A stretch of 64,000 bases of DNA from an uncultured Flavobacteriaceae bacterium. Its GTDB lineage: Bacteria > Bacteroidota > Bacteroidia > Flavobacteriales > Flavobacteriaceae. The position numbers were made by a program, and so were the translations under genes. Location: positions 1-64,000 of the forward strand of contig CANMSI010000003.1 of the NCBI GenBank assembly GCA_947500575.1, read 5' to 3'. Each line of letters opens with the position of its first letter. The stretch's first letter is position 1. The notes beneath the pieces are model-generated. The model was not told the DNA's origin, did no database searches, and saw only the letters and a list, made by a program, of their open reading frames with translations. Positions 52,397-60,887 of this stretch are shown here, in pieces.

Positions 52397-54589
52397 TTAT
52401 TCCTCTTTATTTTCTAATAAAGTAAAATCTAAATGACGTTTTACTAAATCAGTATCTTTTACCATGACCATTACCTCATCTCCTAATTGATAAGATTTTC
52501 CAGTTCGTTCTCCAACAATAGCATATTGCTTCTCATCAAAGGTAAAATAATCATTTTTTATATCTCTAATGCGAACCATTCCCTCGCATTTATTTTCCAT
52601 AATTTCTACATAGATACCCCATTCCGTTACACCTGAAATGACACCTAAAAACTCTTGATCTCTATGCATCTCCATAAATTTAATCTGCATATACTTAATA
52701 GAGTCTCTTTCCGCACTTGCTGCTAAGCCTTCCATATCAGAAGAATGTCTACATTTTTCCTCATACACCTCTGCTTTTGGCGGATTTCCATTATCCAAAT
52801 AATGCTGCAATAAACGATGGACCATCACATCTGGATAACGTCTTATTGGAGATGTAAAATGCGAATAATAATCAAAGGCCAATCCATAGTGTCCTATGTT
52901 ATCTGTCGTATAAATTGCCTTACTCATACTCCGAATTGCTAAAGTATCTACTAAGTTCTGTTCTTTTTGACCTTTAACATCCTCTAAAAGCTTGTTTAGA
53001 GAAGCGCTAATAGACTTTTTATCTTTAAAGTTAAGTTTGTGACCAAATCTAGAAACAATCCCGTTAAGGGCTATTAATTTGTCTTCATTAGGCACATCAT
53101 GTATTCTATAAACAAAGGGTTTTACTGGTTTTTGTTTTCCAATAAACGCAGCTACCTTTCTATTGGCAAGTAACATAAATTCCTCAATTAATTTATTGGC
53201 ATCTTTCGCTACTTTAAAATAGACATTTTTAGGTTCATTTTTCTCATTCAAATGAAATCTAACTTCTACTTTATCAAATGAAATTGCACCAGATTCCATA
53301 CGACTATTACGCATTATTTTAGCTAATTTATCTAGCATTAATGTAGCCTCTACAATGGCGTTGGAAACTTTATAAGCATGCCCTCTAATAGAAATATCTT
53401 CTGGTATATTAGCCTGGCCCGTTTCTATGATATGTTGTGCTTCTTCATACGCAAAACGTTCATTAGAATTAATTACAGTACGCCCAAACCATTGATTAAC
53501 AATTACTGCTTTTTCAGTGATCTCAAAAACCGCTGAAAACGTATACTTTTCTTCTCTTGGTCTTAGGGAACATGCATTATTCGAAAGTATTTCAGGTAAC
53601 ATTGGTACCACCCTATCTACTAAATAAACAGAAGTAGCTCTTTCATAAGCTTCATCATCCAAAACCGTATTTGGTACTACATAATGAGACACATCTGCAA
53701 TATGAATTCCTATTTCATAATTTCCGTTTTCTAATACACTAAAGGAAAGTGCATCATCAAAATCCTTAGCATCTTTAGGATCTATGGTAAAGGTAAGTAC
53801 CTCTCGCATATCCCTTCTTTTGGCTATTTCTTCTGCTTTAATTGAGGTATCTAAGGCATTTGCAAACTGTTCTACATCTGCCGGAAATTCATATGGCAAT
53901 CCATATTCCGCTAAAATGGAGTGTATTTCTGTATTATGCTCTCCCGGTTTTCCTAATACACTGCTAATAGTACCAAATGGAGAATCAGCATCCTCTGGCC
54001 ACTCTTCCATAGTGACAATAACCTTTTCTCCATCTTTTGCTCCTCCTATTTTCTCTTTAGGAACAAAAAAATCAGTGTACATCCTGAAATCTGTAGCACG
54101 TACAAAAGCATAATTCTTCTGCATCTGTACAATCCCAACAAAACTTGTCTTCTTTCGTTCTACTATTTTAGCTATTTCACCCTCTAACTTTTTCCCTTTT
54201 CTCCTTGGAAAAACATATACCTGCACTACATCTCCATGAAACGCCTTTTTTAATTTATTATAAGGAACAAAAACATCCTCATCAAAATCTTCAATTATAA
54301 TATACGCATTCCCTCTTCCTGTGATATCTACTCTTCCTGTATGATAACTTTTAGATGCAGCCAAAGCTTTATACTTACCCGGACTCACTTCCAAAATTCT
54401 TTTTTTCTCTTTTAAACTAACTAATTTCTTAATCAGTATGTTTCTGCTATTTGCATCGGTAATCCCAATTTTAGCAGCAATTTGTTTATAGTTAAAGCTT
54501 TCGTTAGGTCGTTTTTCTAATACTGTAAAAATTCCCTTTGTAATCTCATTCTTTTGTTGATTCTTAGCTCTTTTCTTTTTCTTCGACAT
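52397..54589 (-). CDS. rnr: Ribonuclease R
   Basis: This 730-residue 3'-to-5' exoribonuclease of the RNB family degrades structured RNA and takes part in trans-translation quality control. Domains: a basic N-terminus with winged helix (FNYKQIAAKIGITDANSRNILIKKL), two cold-shock OB folds (GRVDITGRGNAYIIIEDFDEDVFVP; FVGIVQMQKNYAFVRATD), the RNB catalytic core with its Asp cluster (FTIDPKDAKDFDDALSF), HFTSPIRRYPDVMVHRLLQHYL, and a C-terminal S1 domain (FLGVISGVTEWGIYVEIMENKCEGMVRIRD). It lies 52 bases upstream of the GIN gene on the same strand. Confidence 0.94.
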   Translation of the reverse strand: MSKKKKRAKNQQKNEITKGIFTVLEKRPNESFNYKQIAAKIGITDANSRNILIKKLVSLKEKKRILEVSPGKYKALAASKSYHTGRVDITGRGNAYIIIEDFDEDVFVPYNKLKKAFHGDVVQVYVFPRRKGKKLEGEIAKIVERKKTSFVGIVQMQKNYAFVRATDFRMYTDFFVPKEKIGGAKDGEKVIVTMEEWPEDADSPFGTISSVLGKPGEHNTEIHSILAEYGLPYEFPADVEQFANALDTSIKAEEIAKRRDMREVLTFTIDPKDAKDFDDALSFSVLENGNYEIGIHIADVSHYVVPNTVLDDEAYERATSVYLVDRVVPMLPEILSNNACSLRPREEKYTFSAVFEITEKAVIVNQWFGRTVINSNERFAYEEAQHIIETGQANIPEDISIRGHAYKVSNAIVEATLMLDKLAKIMRNSRMESGAISFDKVEVRFHLNEKNEPKNVYFKVAKDANKLIEEFMLLANRKVAAFIGKQKPVKPFVYRIHDVPNEDKLIALNGIVSRFGHKLNFKDKKSISASLNKLLEDVKGQKEQNLVDTLAIRSMSKAIYTTDNIGHYGLAFDYYSHFTSPIRRYPDVMVHRLLQHYLDNGNPPKAEVYEEKCRHSSDMEGLAASAERDSIKYMQIKFMEMHRDQEFLGVISGVTEWGIYVEIMENKCEGMVRIRDIKNDYFTFDEKQYAIVGERTGKSYQLGDEVMVMVKDTDLVKRHLDFTLLENKEE

Positions 54590-55202
54590 TCAAATTTTAT
54601 ATTTTGGGAAAATTACGAATTATAATCGACAGAGCTTACGGTAAGATAAAACTTAAAGCTTCATTAGTTCTTATCAACATATATATCATATTAATTTATT
54701 TTCTTTAATTTTTAAAAATAGAAATGATGGTTATGATAGTCTGTTAATAGTAACAATAAAAAAAAGACAATAAATTAGTTATGAACGAATATTAAAATTT
54801 ATTGACAATTTATATACAAGAACTTAGGTTGATTACTTTTTAAAAATCAAGTGCTTAAGTTTTTTATTAACGAGTACTCATAAGTATTGTGAACACAAAT
54901 TTTTTTAAAACTTAAGGAAAATAAATTGTTAACTTCTATCCTTTTTTTAAAGATATCTTCTAATTAATTTCTAATAAAGAACTTTTCATTATTCATTCTA
55001 ATTTTGTACAGCAGTATTTAAAGGGAAATAAAAAATGAATTCTTTATTTCTTATTAGTTAGCTTTTAACAATTCAATAAAAAAGATAATCATTTGTTAAT
55101 GAATGTATTAGATGATTTTAGCTTTTTGAATTGTTGATAACTCCATCAATGCATAAAAACAATGGGATTTGTACCTTTGTAAACACACTAACAAAAGAAC
55201 TC
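54590..55202. other. Long AT-rich divergent intergenic region between rnr and rpiB
   Basis: About 610 bases of very AT-rich sequence with many A/T runs and no supported gene. It must hold the rnr promoter (no good TAnnTTTG match found on that side) and the rpiB promoter. TAnnTTTG elements on the plus strand occur at 54999-55006 (TAATTTTG) and 55172-55179 (TACCTTTG). Confidence 0.5.
55172..55179 (+). promoter_or_regulatory. -7 element of rpiB
   Basis: TACCTTTG matches TAnnTTTG and ends 23 bases before the ATG at 55203. It overlaps the reading frame of an upstream ATG and so supports the later start. Confidence 0.6.
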
Positions 55203-55634
55203 ATGAAAATAGCTATAGGAAACGATCACGCGGGGACCGAATATAAGTTAGCCATTATTGGTTTATTAAAATCTATGAATATAGAAGTGAATAATCACGG
55301 AACCGATGGAGCAGATAGTGTAGACTACCCAGATTTTGTGCACCCTGTTGCTAAGGAGGTAGAAAGCGGTGCTGTTAATTTTGGTATTATCATCTGTGGA
55401 AGCGGTAACGGAGCATCTATGACTGCAAACAAACACCAAAAAGTGCGATCTGCTTTATGCTGGACGAAAGAAATTGTAGGATTAGCCAGGGAGCATAACG
55501 ATGCCAATGTCTTAAGTATCCCCGCTCGTTTTGTTTCTTTACCCCAGGCTTTGGAGATGGTAAAAACATTTCTAAATACTGATTTTGAGGGAGGGCGTCA
55601 CGAAAGAAGAGTTGAAAAAATAGCTTGTTCCTAA
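55203..55634 (+). CDS. rpiB: Ribose 5-phosphate isomerase B
   Basis: The protein is 143 residues from ATG 55203, giving the standard MKIAIGNDHAGTEYK start. It interconverts ribose 5-phosphate and ribulose 5-phosphate in the pentose phosphate pathway. Motifs: GNDHAG (phosphate and active-site Asp/His), DSVDYPDFVHPVAKEV, IICGSGNGASMTANKH (anion hole; the catalytic base position normally Cys or Ser is in this CGSGNG loop), LCWTKEIVGLAREHNDANVLSIPARF and the C-terminal EGGRHERRVEKI. It is followed 3 bases later by a Fur-family regulator gene, so they may be co-transcribed. Confidence 0.93.
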   Translation: MKIAIGNDHAGTEYKLAIIGLLKSMNIEVNNHGTDGADSVDYPDFVHPVAKEVESGAVNFGIIICGSGNGASMTANKHQKVRSALCWTKEIVGLAREHNDANVLSIPARFVSLPQALEMVKTFLNTDFEGGRHERRVEKIACS

Positions 55635-55637
55635 TAA

Positions 55638-56066
55638 ATGCAATTTAAAAGCGAAAAGGAGGTCTTACATAAAAAAGGAATTGCTGTTACGGCTATTCGT
55701 CTACTAGTGTTGAGTGTTTTTTTAGAATACAAAAAGGCTTTTTCTCTTAAAACTTTGGAGGAAGAACTTGTTTTTTCTGATAGATCTAGCTTGTTTAGAA
55801 CCCTTCGTCTATTTGAAAAAAAAGGAGTATTACACCCAATTTTATCGTTTGATGGTGTAAAAAACTATGCCGTTTGTAAAGAGAATTGTCAAGAAGAAAT
55901 GCACCTAGATGAACACGCGCATTTTAAATGTAACTACTGTTTTCAAATTTTCTGTACCCCTATTGATCTTAGCTTTCTTTCTAATTTAGAAATTCCATAT
56001 AAAGTAGATACCCTTCAACTATTTATAAATGGCACTTGTGAAGAATGCAACCAGATTGCAACCTAA
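55638..56066 (+). CDS. Fur family transcriptional regulator (probable zinc sensor)
   Basis: This 142-residue protein has a winged-helix N-terminal half (GIAVTAIRLLVLSVFLEYKKAFSLKTLEEEL, SSLFRTLRLFEKKGVLHPI). The C-terminal dimerisation half carries HLDEHAHFKCNYCFQIFC and a final CEECNQ: two CxxC pairs forming the structural zinc site, with the HxDEHxHF sensing motif. The stop lies just before a CDF zinc exporter gene, so it probably responds to zinc rather than iron. It may regulate the exporter; this is inference from context. Confidence 0.85.
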   Translation: MQFKSEKEVLHKKGIAVTAIRLLVLSVFLEYKKAFSLKTLEEELVFSDRSSLFRTLRLFEKKGVLHPILSFDGVKNYAVCKENCQEEMHLDEHAHFKCNYCFQIFCTPIDLSFLSNLEIPYKVDTLQLFINGTCEECNQIAT

Positions 56067-56072
56067 CAGAGG

Positions 56073-56080
56073 TACATTTG
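56073..56080 (+). promoter_or_regulatory. -7 element between the Fur-family gene and the CDF gene
   Basis: TACATTTG matches TAnnTTTG and ends 12 bases before the exporter ATG at 56093. A TTG at 56056-56058 is at shorter than usual spacing. Confidence 0.4.
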
Positions 56081-56092
56081 AAAAAAAGAAAT

Positions 56093-57001
56093 ATGGGTCA
56101 TTCACACCACCACCATTCCCATGCTAATATAAAAGGGAGAAAACTTATGTTTTCTATTCTTTTAAATATGCTTATTACAGTAGCCCAGGTAATAGGCGGA
56201 GTAGTTTCCGGAAGTTTATCCCTTTTATCAGATGCCTTGCATAATTTTAGCGATGTTATTTCTTTGGTGGTAAGCTATATTGCTACAGCACTTTCTAGGA
56301 AAGAAGCCTCATATAAGCGTACTTTTGGTTATAAAAGAGCAGAGATTATAGCGGCTTTCGTTAATTCCGCAACACTCATAGTCGTGGCTGTTTTTCTTAT
56401 TATAGAGGCGATAGAGCGTTTCTATGAGCCCAAGGAAATTGCATCTAATTTAGTCATATGGCTTTCTTTATTAGGCATAGTAGTCAATGGGCTTAGTGTT
56501 CTTTTGCTGAAAAAAGACGCAGAAGATAGTATGAATATGAAATCTGCATATTTACACCTATTAACAGATATGATGGCATCTGTAGCGGTATTAATAGGCG
56601 GTATATTAATGAAATTTTACCAAATTTTTTGGATTGATGCCGCACTCACTATGCTAATTGGTGGCTACCTAATCTATATGGGGTACGACTTGTTAAAAAT
56701 AGCGACTAAGGTTTTAATGTTGTTTACTCCAGACAACATAGAAGTGCAGCAAATTGTTGACGCAATTTCTAAAATTAAACCCATAGACAATGTGCATCAT
56801 GTGCATGTTTGGCAGTTAAACGATGACGAGATACACTTAGAAGCTCATATAGATTTTAAGGAAGACATACGACTTTCAGAATTTGATGCTATCTTGAATC
56901 AAATTGAAGAGGAGGTATATCATACATTTGGAATTAATCACATCAATATTCAGCCAGAATTTGGAAAGTGTGATGCAAAAAGAGTAATTGTTCAAGATTA
57001 G
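56093..57001 (+). CDS. Cation diffusion facilitator (CzcD-like zinc exporter)
   Basis: The protein is 302 residues from ATG 56093. The start MGHSHHHHSH gives the cytosolic His-rich lead; an ATG at 56045 would overlap the regulator gene and a promoter element. It has six transmembrane helices. The zinc-site HxxxD motifs are in helix 2 (SDALHNFSDV) and helix 5 (HLLTDMMAS), a combination typical of Zn2+/H+ antiport. A cytoplasmic C-terminal domain follows (VDAISKIKPIDNVHHVHVWQLNDDEIHLEAHID). It removes zinc, and perhaps cobalt or cadmium, from the cytoplasm. It is next to a Fur-family sensor. Confidence 0.92.
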   Translation: MGHSHHHHSHANIKGRKLMFSILLNMLITVAQVIGGVVSGSLSLLSDALHNFSDVISLVVSYIATALSRKEASYKRTFGYKRAEIIAAFVNSATLIVVAVFLIIEAIERFYEPKEIASNLVIWLSLLGIVVNGLSVLLLKKDAEDSMNMKSAYLHLLTDMMASVAVLIGGILMKFYQIFWIDAALTMLIGGYLIYMGYDLLKIATKVLMLFTPDNIEVQQIVDAISKIKPIDNVHHVHVWQLNDDEIHLEAHIDFKEDIRLSEFDAILNQIEEEVYHTFGINHINIQPEFGKCDAKRVIVQD

Positions 57002-57005
57002 ATAA

Positions 57006-57458
57006 ATGGTCATAACTACAAAAACATTTAAGGAGTTAAGCGCGGAGGAACTATACGCTATTTTACAGTTAAGAAGTGAGGTCTTTGTAGTAGAACAGGA
57101 CTGTGTTTATCAAGACATTGACAGCAAAGACCAAAAGGCTTTGCATATAATTGGCACAAAAAATAAGCAGGTGGTGGCTTACACACGTATTTTTAAACCT
57201 GGAGATTATTTTGAGCATGCCAGTATTGGAAGGGTTGTGGTAAAAGACACCCAAAGAAAATATGGTTATGGTAAAGAGATTATGGAAGCGTCTATTGCTG
57301 CTGTTGGTAAATACTTTAAAGTTTCCACAATTCATTTATCTGCACAAACCTATTTAAAAAAATTCTATACCGCTCTTGGGTTTAAAATTGTAGGTGAAGA
57401 ATATTTAGAAGACGGAATACCCCACATAGGAATGCTAAGAAACAACGAATCACTTTAA
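57006..57458 (+). CDS. ElaA-like GNAT family N-acetyltransferase
   Basis: This 150-residue protein opens with FKELSAEELYAILQLRSEVFVVEQDCVYQDIDSKDQKALHI, the ElaA signature. The acetyl-CoA loop is in IGRVVVKDTQRKYGYGKEIMEASI (Q/RxxGxG), and LSAQTYLKKFYTALGFKIVGEEYLEDGIPHIGM completes the GNAT fold. Substrate unknown. The gene begins 4 bases after the zinc exporter stop, so it is co-transcribed, though no functional link is apparent. Confidence 0.88.
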   Translation: MVITTKTFKELSAEELYAILQLRSEVFVVEQDCVYQDIDSKDQKALHIIGTKNKQVVAYTRIFKPGDYFEHASIGRVVVKDTQRKYGYGKEIMEASIAAVGKYFKVSTIHLSAQTYLKKFYTALGFKIVGEEYLEDGIPHIGMLRNNESL

Positions 57459-57495
57459 AATAGCAGTAAAAAATCAATTAAAGTACGCTTATAAG

Positions 57496-57518
57496 AAACC
57501 GACTTCCTAGTCGGTTTT
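57496..57518 (+). terminator. Terminator after the ElaA-like gene
   Basis: AAACCGACT pairs with AGTCGGTTT around a 4-base loop, followed by T. The T run is short, so efficiency is uncertain. Confidence 0.65.
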
Positions 57519-57645
57519 AGGGTTCGTAGCATCAGTATAAGAATATGTATTTATAAGATAAGGAGCTGTTTTTTATCGATGAGCATCTATAACATAAGGT
57601 TTTAAAAGAAGATCTTCTTAAATACCAACCGATGAGTTTGTTTTT

Positions 57646-58839
57646 TTAAGAACGCTTGTATTCTGGATACACCATATTGGCTATTTTTCTACAGAAATCT
57701 TGCTGTTCTTTATTAGGATTATTCAAATTTGGATTGTTTCTAGAAAATGCTAAGGCAAAAATCTTGTAACGCACTCTCGCCACCATTTTTTCCATATGTG
57801 AATTGGGCGCTGTTTTCGTTTCTTTTAGTTTCAATAGCTCCTTTTTCCACCAAGCATATTTAACATTGGATATGTTATCATAATCTTTATTAAAACGATC
57901 CATAAAAACTTGAAATATACTGCCCTCCCTTTCAAAAGCTTTGGTCCTTGAAGCCACTTCCTTTTTAAAAGCTTTGCTTCGTTTCAGTGTATTTAATCGT
58001 GTTCTAATGCTATCAACATTATAAATAGCACCAAAATTATTTAAAACCCTGTCATAGTGTTCAGAAGCAAGTATGAGATTATTTTTCTTTTGTGCATTAG
58101 AACCAAGCATATAGTTGTTAAGATAGCTTTGATATAGTTGCGACTCTGTCCTATTTACTAATCCCTTTTTGTGCGCTTGCATGGTCAACCAATCAAAAGC
58201 TTGCGAAATCTGTTCAGGTGGAGGCCAGCGATGATCCCCTTCAAATGTAATTAGCGTATGGTTAAATTTTATCGATGTTAAATAGTTTTTTACACCAATC
58301 GCTTCTGTATAATTCATATCACTATCACCACAAATAGCAACATAAGAAAATCCTTGCGTAGAGGGCATATGATCTGCTGCACCAGAAAAACCTGCGCCAC
58401 AAGCAATAACCCCTTCAATTTGCCCCGTTAAAGTTGCAATAGCAGAAACCAGTCGCGAACCCCCAGAGAAACCAGCCAAATAAATGCCTTTGTCCTTGAT
58501 GTTGAATTGCGAAAAAATATGAGTAAAAAGACGATTGGCTATTCCAAAGTTTCTTTCGTAGGGTCCATTACGGGCATCATTTGAGCAAACAAGAATGTAA
58601 TTATAAGCTTCAGCTGCTTCTATAAAGGTTTTAATTCCCACTTTACCCCGTGCTGCTGGTTCAAAAATGAACAAAATAGGCGAGAGGGCATTTGCGTCAT
58701 AGGTTTTGGGCAGATATAAGGCAAAAGTTTCATCGGTTGTTGGAGAGATGGGAACAGAATCTATTAGCACTCCTTTTTCAAAGACTTGTTGGGCATGCAA
58801 CCCACAACAACTTAATACAACCAATAATAACCACTTCAT
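57646..58839 (-). CDS. Secreted alpha/beta hydrolase (PHB-depolymerase/esterase-like)
   Basis: This 397-residue protein has a signal peptide ending near CGLHAQQ. The alpha/beta-hydrolase core shows FALYLPKTYDANALSPILFIFEP, the nucleophile elbow GFSGGSR (Ser at about residue 125), the probable acid Asp in GDSDMNY (about 170) and His in GDHRWPP (about 200), so the triad looks intact. The last ~180 residues are helical, with TPR-like character (NNLILASEHYDRVLNNFGAIYN), and are not a standard part of esterases. It is a single gene, with no operon partner. A periplasmic or outer-membrane-associated esterase or peptidase role is likely; substrate unknown. Confidence 0.75.
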   Translation of the reverse strand: MKWLLLVVLSCCGLHAQQVFEKGVLIDSVPISPTTDETFALYLPKTYDANALSPILFIFEPAARGKVGIKTFIEAAEAYNYILVCSNDARNGPYERNFGIANRLFTHIFSQFNIKDKGIYLAGFSGGSRLVSAIATLTGQIEGVIACGAGFSGAADHMPSTQGFSYVAICGDSDMNYTEAIGVKNYLTSIKFNHTLITFEGDHRWPPPEQISQAFDWLTMQAHKKGLVNRTESQLYQSYLNNYMLGSNAQKKNNLILASEHYDRVLNNFGAIYNVDSIRTRLNTLKRSKAFKKEVASRTKAFEREGSIFQVFMDRFNKDYDNISNVKYAWWKKELLKLKETKTAPNSHMEKMVARVRYKIFALAFSRNNPNLNNPNKEQQDFCRKIANMVYPEYKRS

Positions 58840-59023
58840 ATTTGCTTTGTAATACCAGAAAAATAATCCATTTCTCCGAAGAGATACTAGATTAAAAATA
58901 GGGAATATTATTATATGGTATAAAAATATGAGATCAATTAAGACGCCCTATTGATAAAAAAACACTTGAAATCGTATGGAAACTAATAAGATTTCGTCTT
59001 ATACAAGGATAAAGAAACATTGC

Positions 59024-60304
59024 ATGAAGAAAAGCTACCTTATTATTGCTTTATTAATCAGCTGTTATTTAACTGCTCAGGAGAAAAAAGTAGATGAGTT
59101 AACCATTACAGGCTTAAAGCGAACCAAAGAAGCGTTTATTAGAAAATTGGTAGAGGTAAAGCCCGCATCCATATACGATTCTCTGGTAGTAGCAGATGAT
59201 ATTGAGCGTCTTAATCGTTTGCCTGGAATAGCCAATGCAACGGCTACATTTAAAGAAAAGGAAAACGGAACAAATGTATTAACATACACGATAGAAGAGA
59301 ATTTTACCATTATTCCTGGACTCCGAATTTCTACTGCTAATAATGGAGATTTTGCATTTAGAGTATCGGTTTTTGAGTTTAATGGATTTGGAAATAACCA
59401 ACTTATTGGAGGGTTTTATGAACGAGATGTATTTAATTCGTTTGGTTTCTTTTGGGAACACCCTTTCTTATTTAGTAATAAGCTAGGTCTGGGATTTAAT
59501 TATCAGAACCTATCTTCCCAAGAACCCGTTTTTTTTGAAGAAGGCACCAAGGATTATCGGTTCGATTCTAAAAGTGTTGAGGGGCAACTACTGTTTTCTT
59601 TTGACTTTCACAACGAAGCTGAGCTAGGACTGAGTTATATAAATGAAACCTATGATTTTATTGGAGAAGACCCAGTGCCTGGAGCACCTTTTTCTTTAGA
59701 AGCCAATAAATTATTGTACCGAGCTGTTTATAGGCATGTAGATATTGATGTGGACTATCAATATATTGATGGATTTACTAGCGAATTTACAGCGCAATAT
59801 GTTCATTTTTTAAATGGAGATCAAAATGCGGCGATTTTCTTGGACGATTTCTTATCCTTAAGAAATGATTTTCTCTACTATAAGAAGTTAAACGAAAGGG
59901 GGAATTGGGCTAGTAGGTTGCGCTTGGCAGTTTCTTTGGGAAATGACGACTCTCCTTTTGCGCCTTTTGCATTAGACAATCAGTTAAATATTCGCGGTGT
60001 TGGAAATACTATTGATAGGGGTACGGCAGCTATCGTATTTAATACCGAATACAGACACACACTTTACGAGAAAAAATGGTTTGTTCTTCAAGGGAATGCC
60101 TTTATTGATGCCGGTACTTGGAGAAATCCTGGGAGCGATTTTTCTGAGTTATTTGATGGCTCTACAGCTCGTTTATATCCAGGCTTAGGAGTTCGTTTTA
60201 TTCATAAACGAATTTTTAATGCTGTTTTTAGATTAGATTATGGATTTGGTGTTACTAAAAATGGGACCAACGGTATTGTATTTGGAATAGGGCAATATTT
60301 TTAA
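59024..60304 (+). CDS. Omp85-type outer-membrane protein with one POTRA domain
   Basis: The protein is 426 residues from ATG 59024, preferred because it gives a good signal peptide (KKSYLIIALLISCYLTAQ). A single POTRA-like domain follows (VDELTITGLKRTKEAFIRKLV ... IERLNRLPGIANATATFKE). A ~330-residue barrel contains FNGFGNNQLIGGFYERDVFNSFGFFW and the lid-loop-like NQLNIRGVGN, with C-terminal FGIGQYF ending in Phe. Family members (BamA, TamA, FhaC/TpsB-like) insert or export outer-membrane and surface proteins. The short POTRA part rules out BamA itself. The substrate is unknown, and no TpsA partner is adjacent. Convergent with the next gene; stop codons overlap. Confidence 0.82.
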   Translation: MKKSYLIIALLISCYLTAQEKKVDELTITGLKRTKEAFIRKLVEVKPASIYDSLVVADDIERLNRLPGIANATATFKEKENGTNVLTYTIEENFTIIPGLRISTANNGDFAFRVSVFEFNGFGNNQLIGGFYERDVFNSFGFFWEHPFLFSNKLGLGFNYQNLSSQEPVFFEEGTKDYRFDSKSVEGQLLFSFDFHNEAELGLSYINETYDFIGEDPVPGAPFSLEANKLLYRAVYRHVDIDVDYQYIDGFTSEFTAQYVHFLNGDQNAAIFLDDFLSLRNDFLYYKKLNERGNWASRLRLAVSLGNDDSPFAPFALDNQLNIRGVGNTIDRGTAAIVFNTEYRHTLYEKKWFVLQGNAFIDAGTWRNPGSDFSELFDGSTARLYPGLGVRFIHKRIFNAVFRLDYGFGVTKNGTNGIVFGIGQYF

Positions 60305-60846
60305 CCCTCCATGAGTTTGATGCGCAGTTTGTTCGCTCCCCCAGCAACAGATTTTCGCTTGTCCAAACATAAGCGCTCTAGCTGAGACAATAACCATTGC
60401 TTTAGTTGCACATCCGAAAAAGACCAATCACCTAAAGTTTTCATGGTCATATTTAGAACAATCCAATCGTCTTGGTTTTCTAAGTTATACACCAAGATGT
60501 TTTTGGCTTTTTTTAGCTGCTCTGGACTCATGTCCTTTTCTAAAGAAAGAAAAAGCTGCGCAAGCGTCCATTGCGCTGAAGCTTGGTGGATGGTAGAAAT
60601 TTCATCCAGAAAGCGATTCAGATAGGGCACTAGTAGCGCTTTATTTTCTTTACAGATGCGTTTCATAGCATTTGAAACACGCAAGCGAACCACTTCGTTT
60701 TTGCTAAAATAACATTGGAAAAGATCCTCAAAGCGCGCGGTATTAGCAAGCACTTCTTCCACTACTTGTACCGTATTTCCTAAAGAATTGGGGTGTCCGC
60801 CTGTTAATTGTTTTTCAAAGTCGTTTACCATCATGATAAGCTTCAT
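60301..60846 (-). CDS. HEAT-repeat-like cytoplasmic protein
   Basis: This 181-residue protein is predicted all helical. Helical pairs such as FEDLFQCYFSKNEVVRLRVSNAMKRICKEN, ALLVPYLNRFLDEISTIHQASAQWTLAQLF and DDWIVLNMTMKTLGDWSF recur at about 35-40 residue spacing, as in ARM/HEAT repeats. No catalytic motif, no signal peptide. Several Met codons near the start (60846, 60834, 60831) leave the exact start uncertain. It ends the rnpA-protease-PqqB-like run on the minus strand, 41 bases after the PqqB-like start. Likely a protein-binding adaptor; function unknown. Confidence 0.65.
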   Translation of the reverse strand: MKLIMMVNDFEKQLTGGHPNSLGNTVQVVEEVLANTARFEDLFQCYFSKNEVVRLRVSNAMKRICKENKALLVPYLNRFLDEISTIHQASAQWTLAQLFLSLEKDMSPEQLKKAKNILVYNLENQDDWIVLNMTMKTLGDWSFSDVQLKQWLLSQLERLCLDKRKSVAGGANKLRIKLMEG

Positions 60847-60887
60847 TTAAAATTAATAAAATGATAAATGAAATACAAGCACATGAA

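Noticed and set aside
55131-55202. 24-codon N-terminal extension of rpiB from the ATG at 55131
   Set aside because: A -7 promoter element lies inside it, and the family starts at MKIAIGNDHAG (55203).
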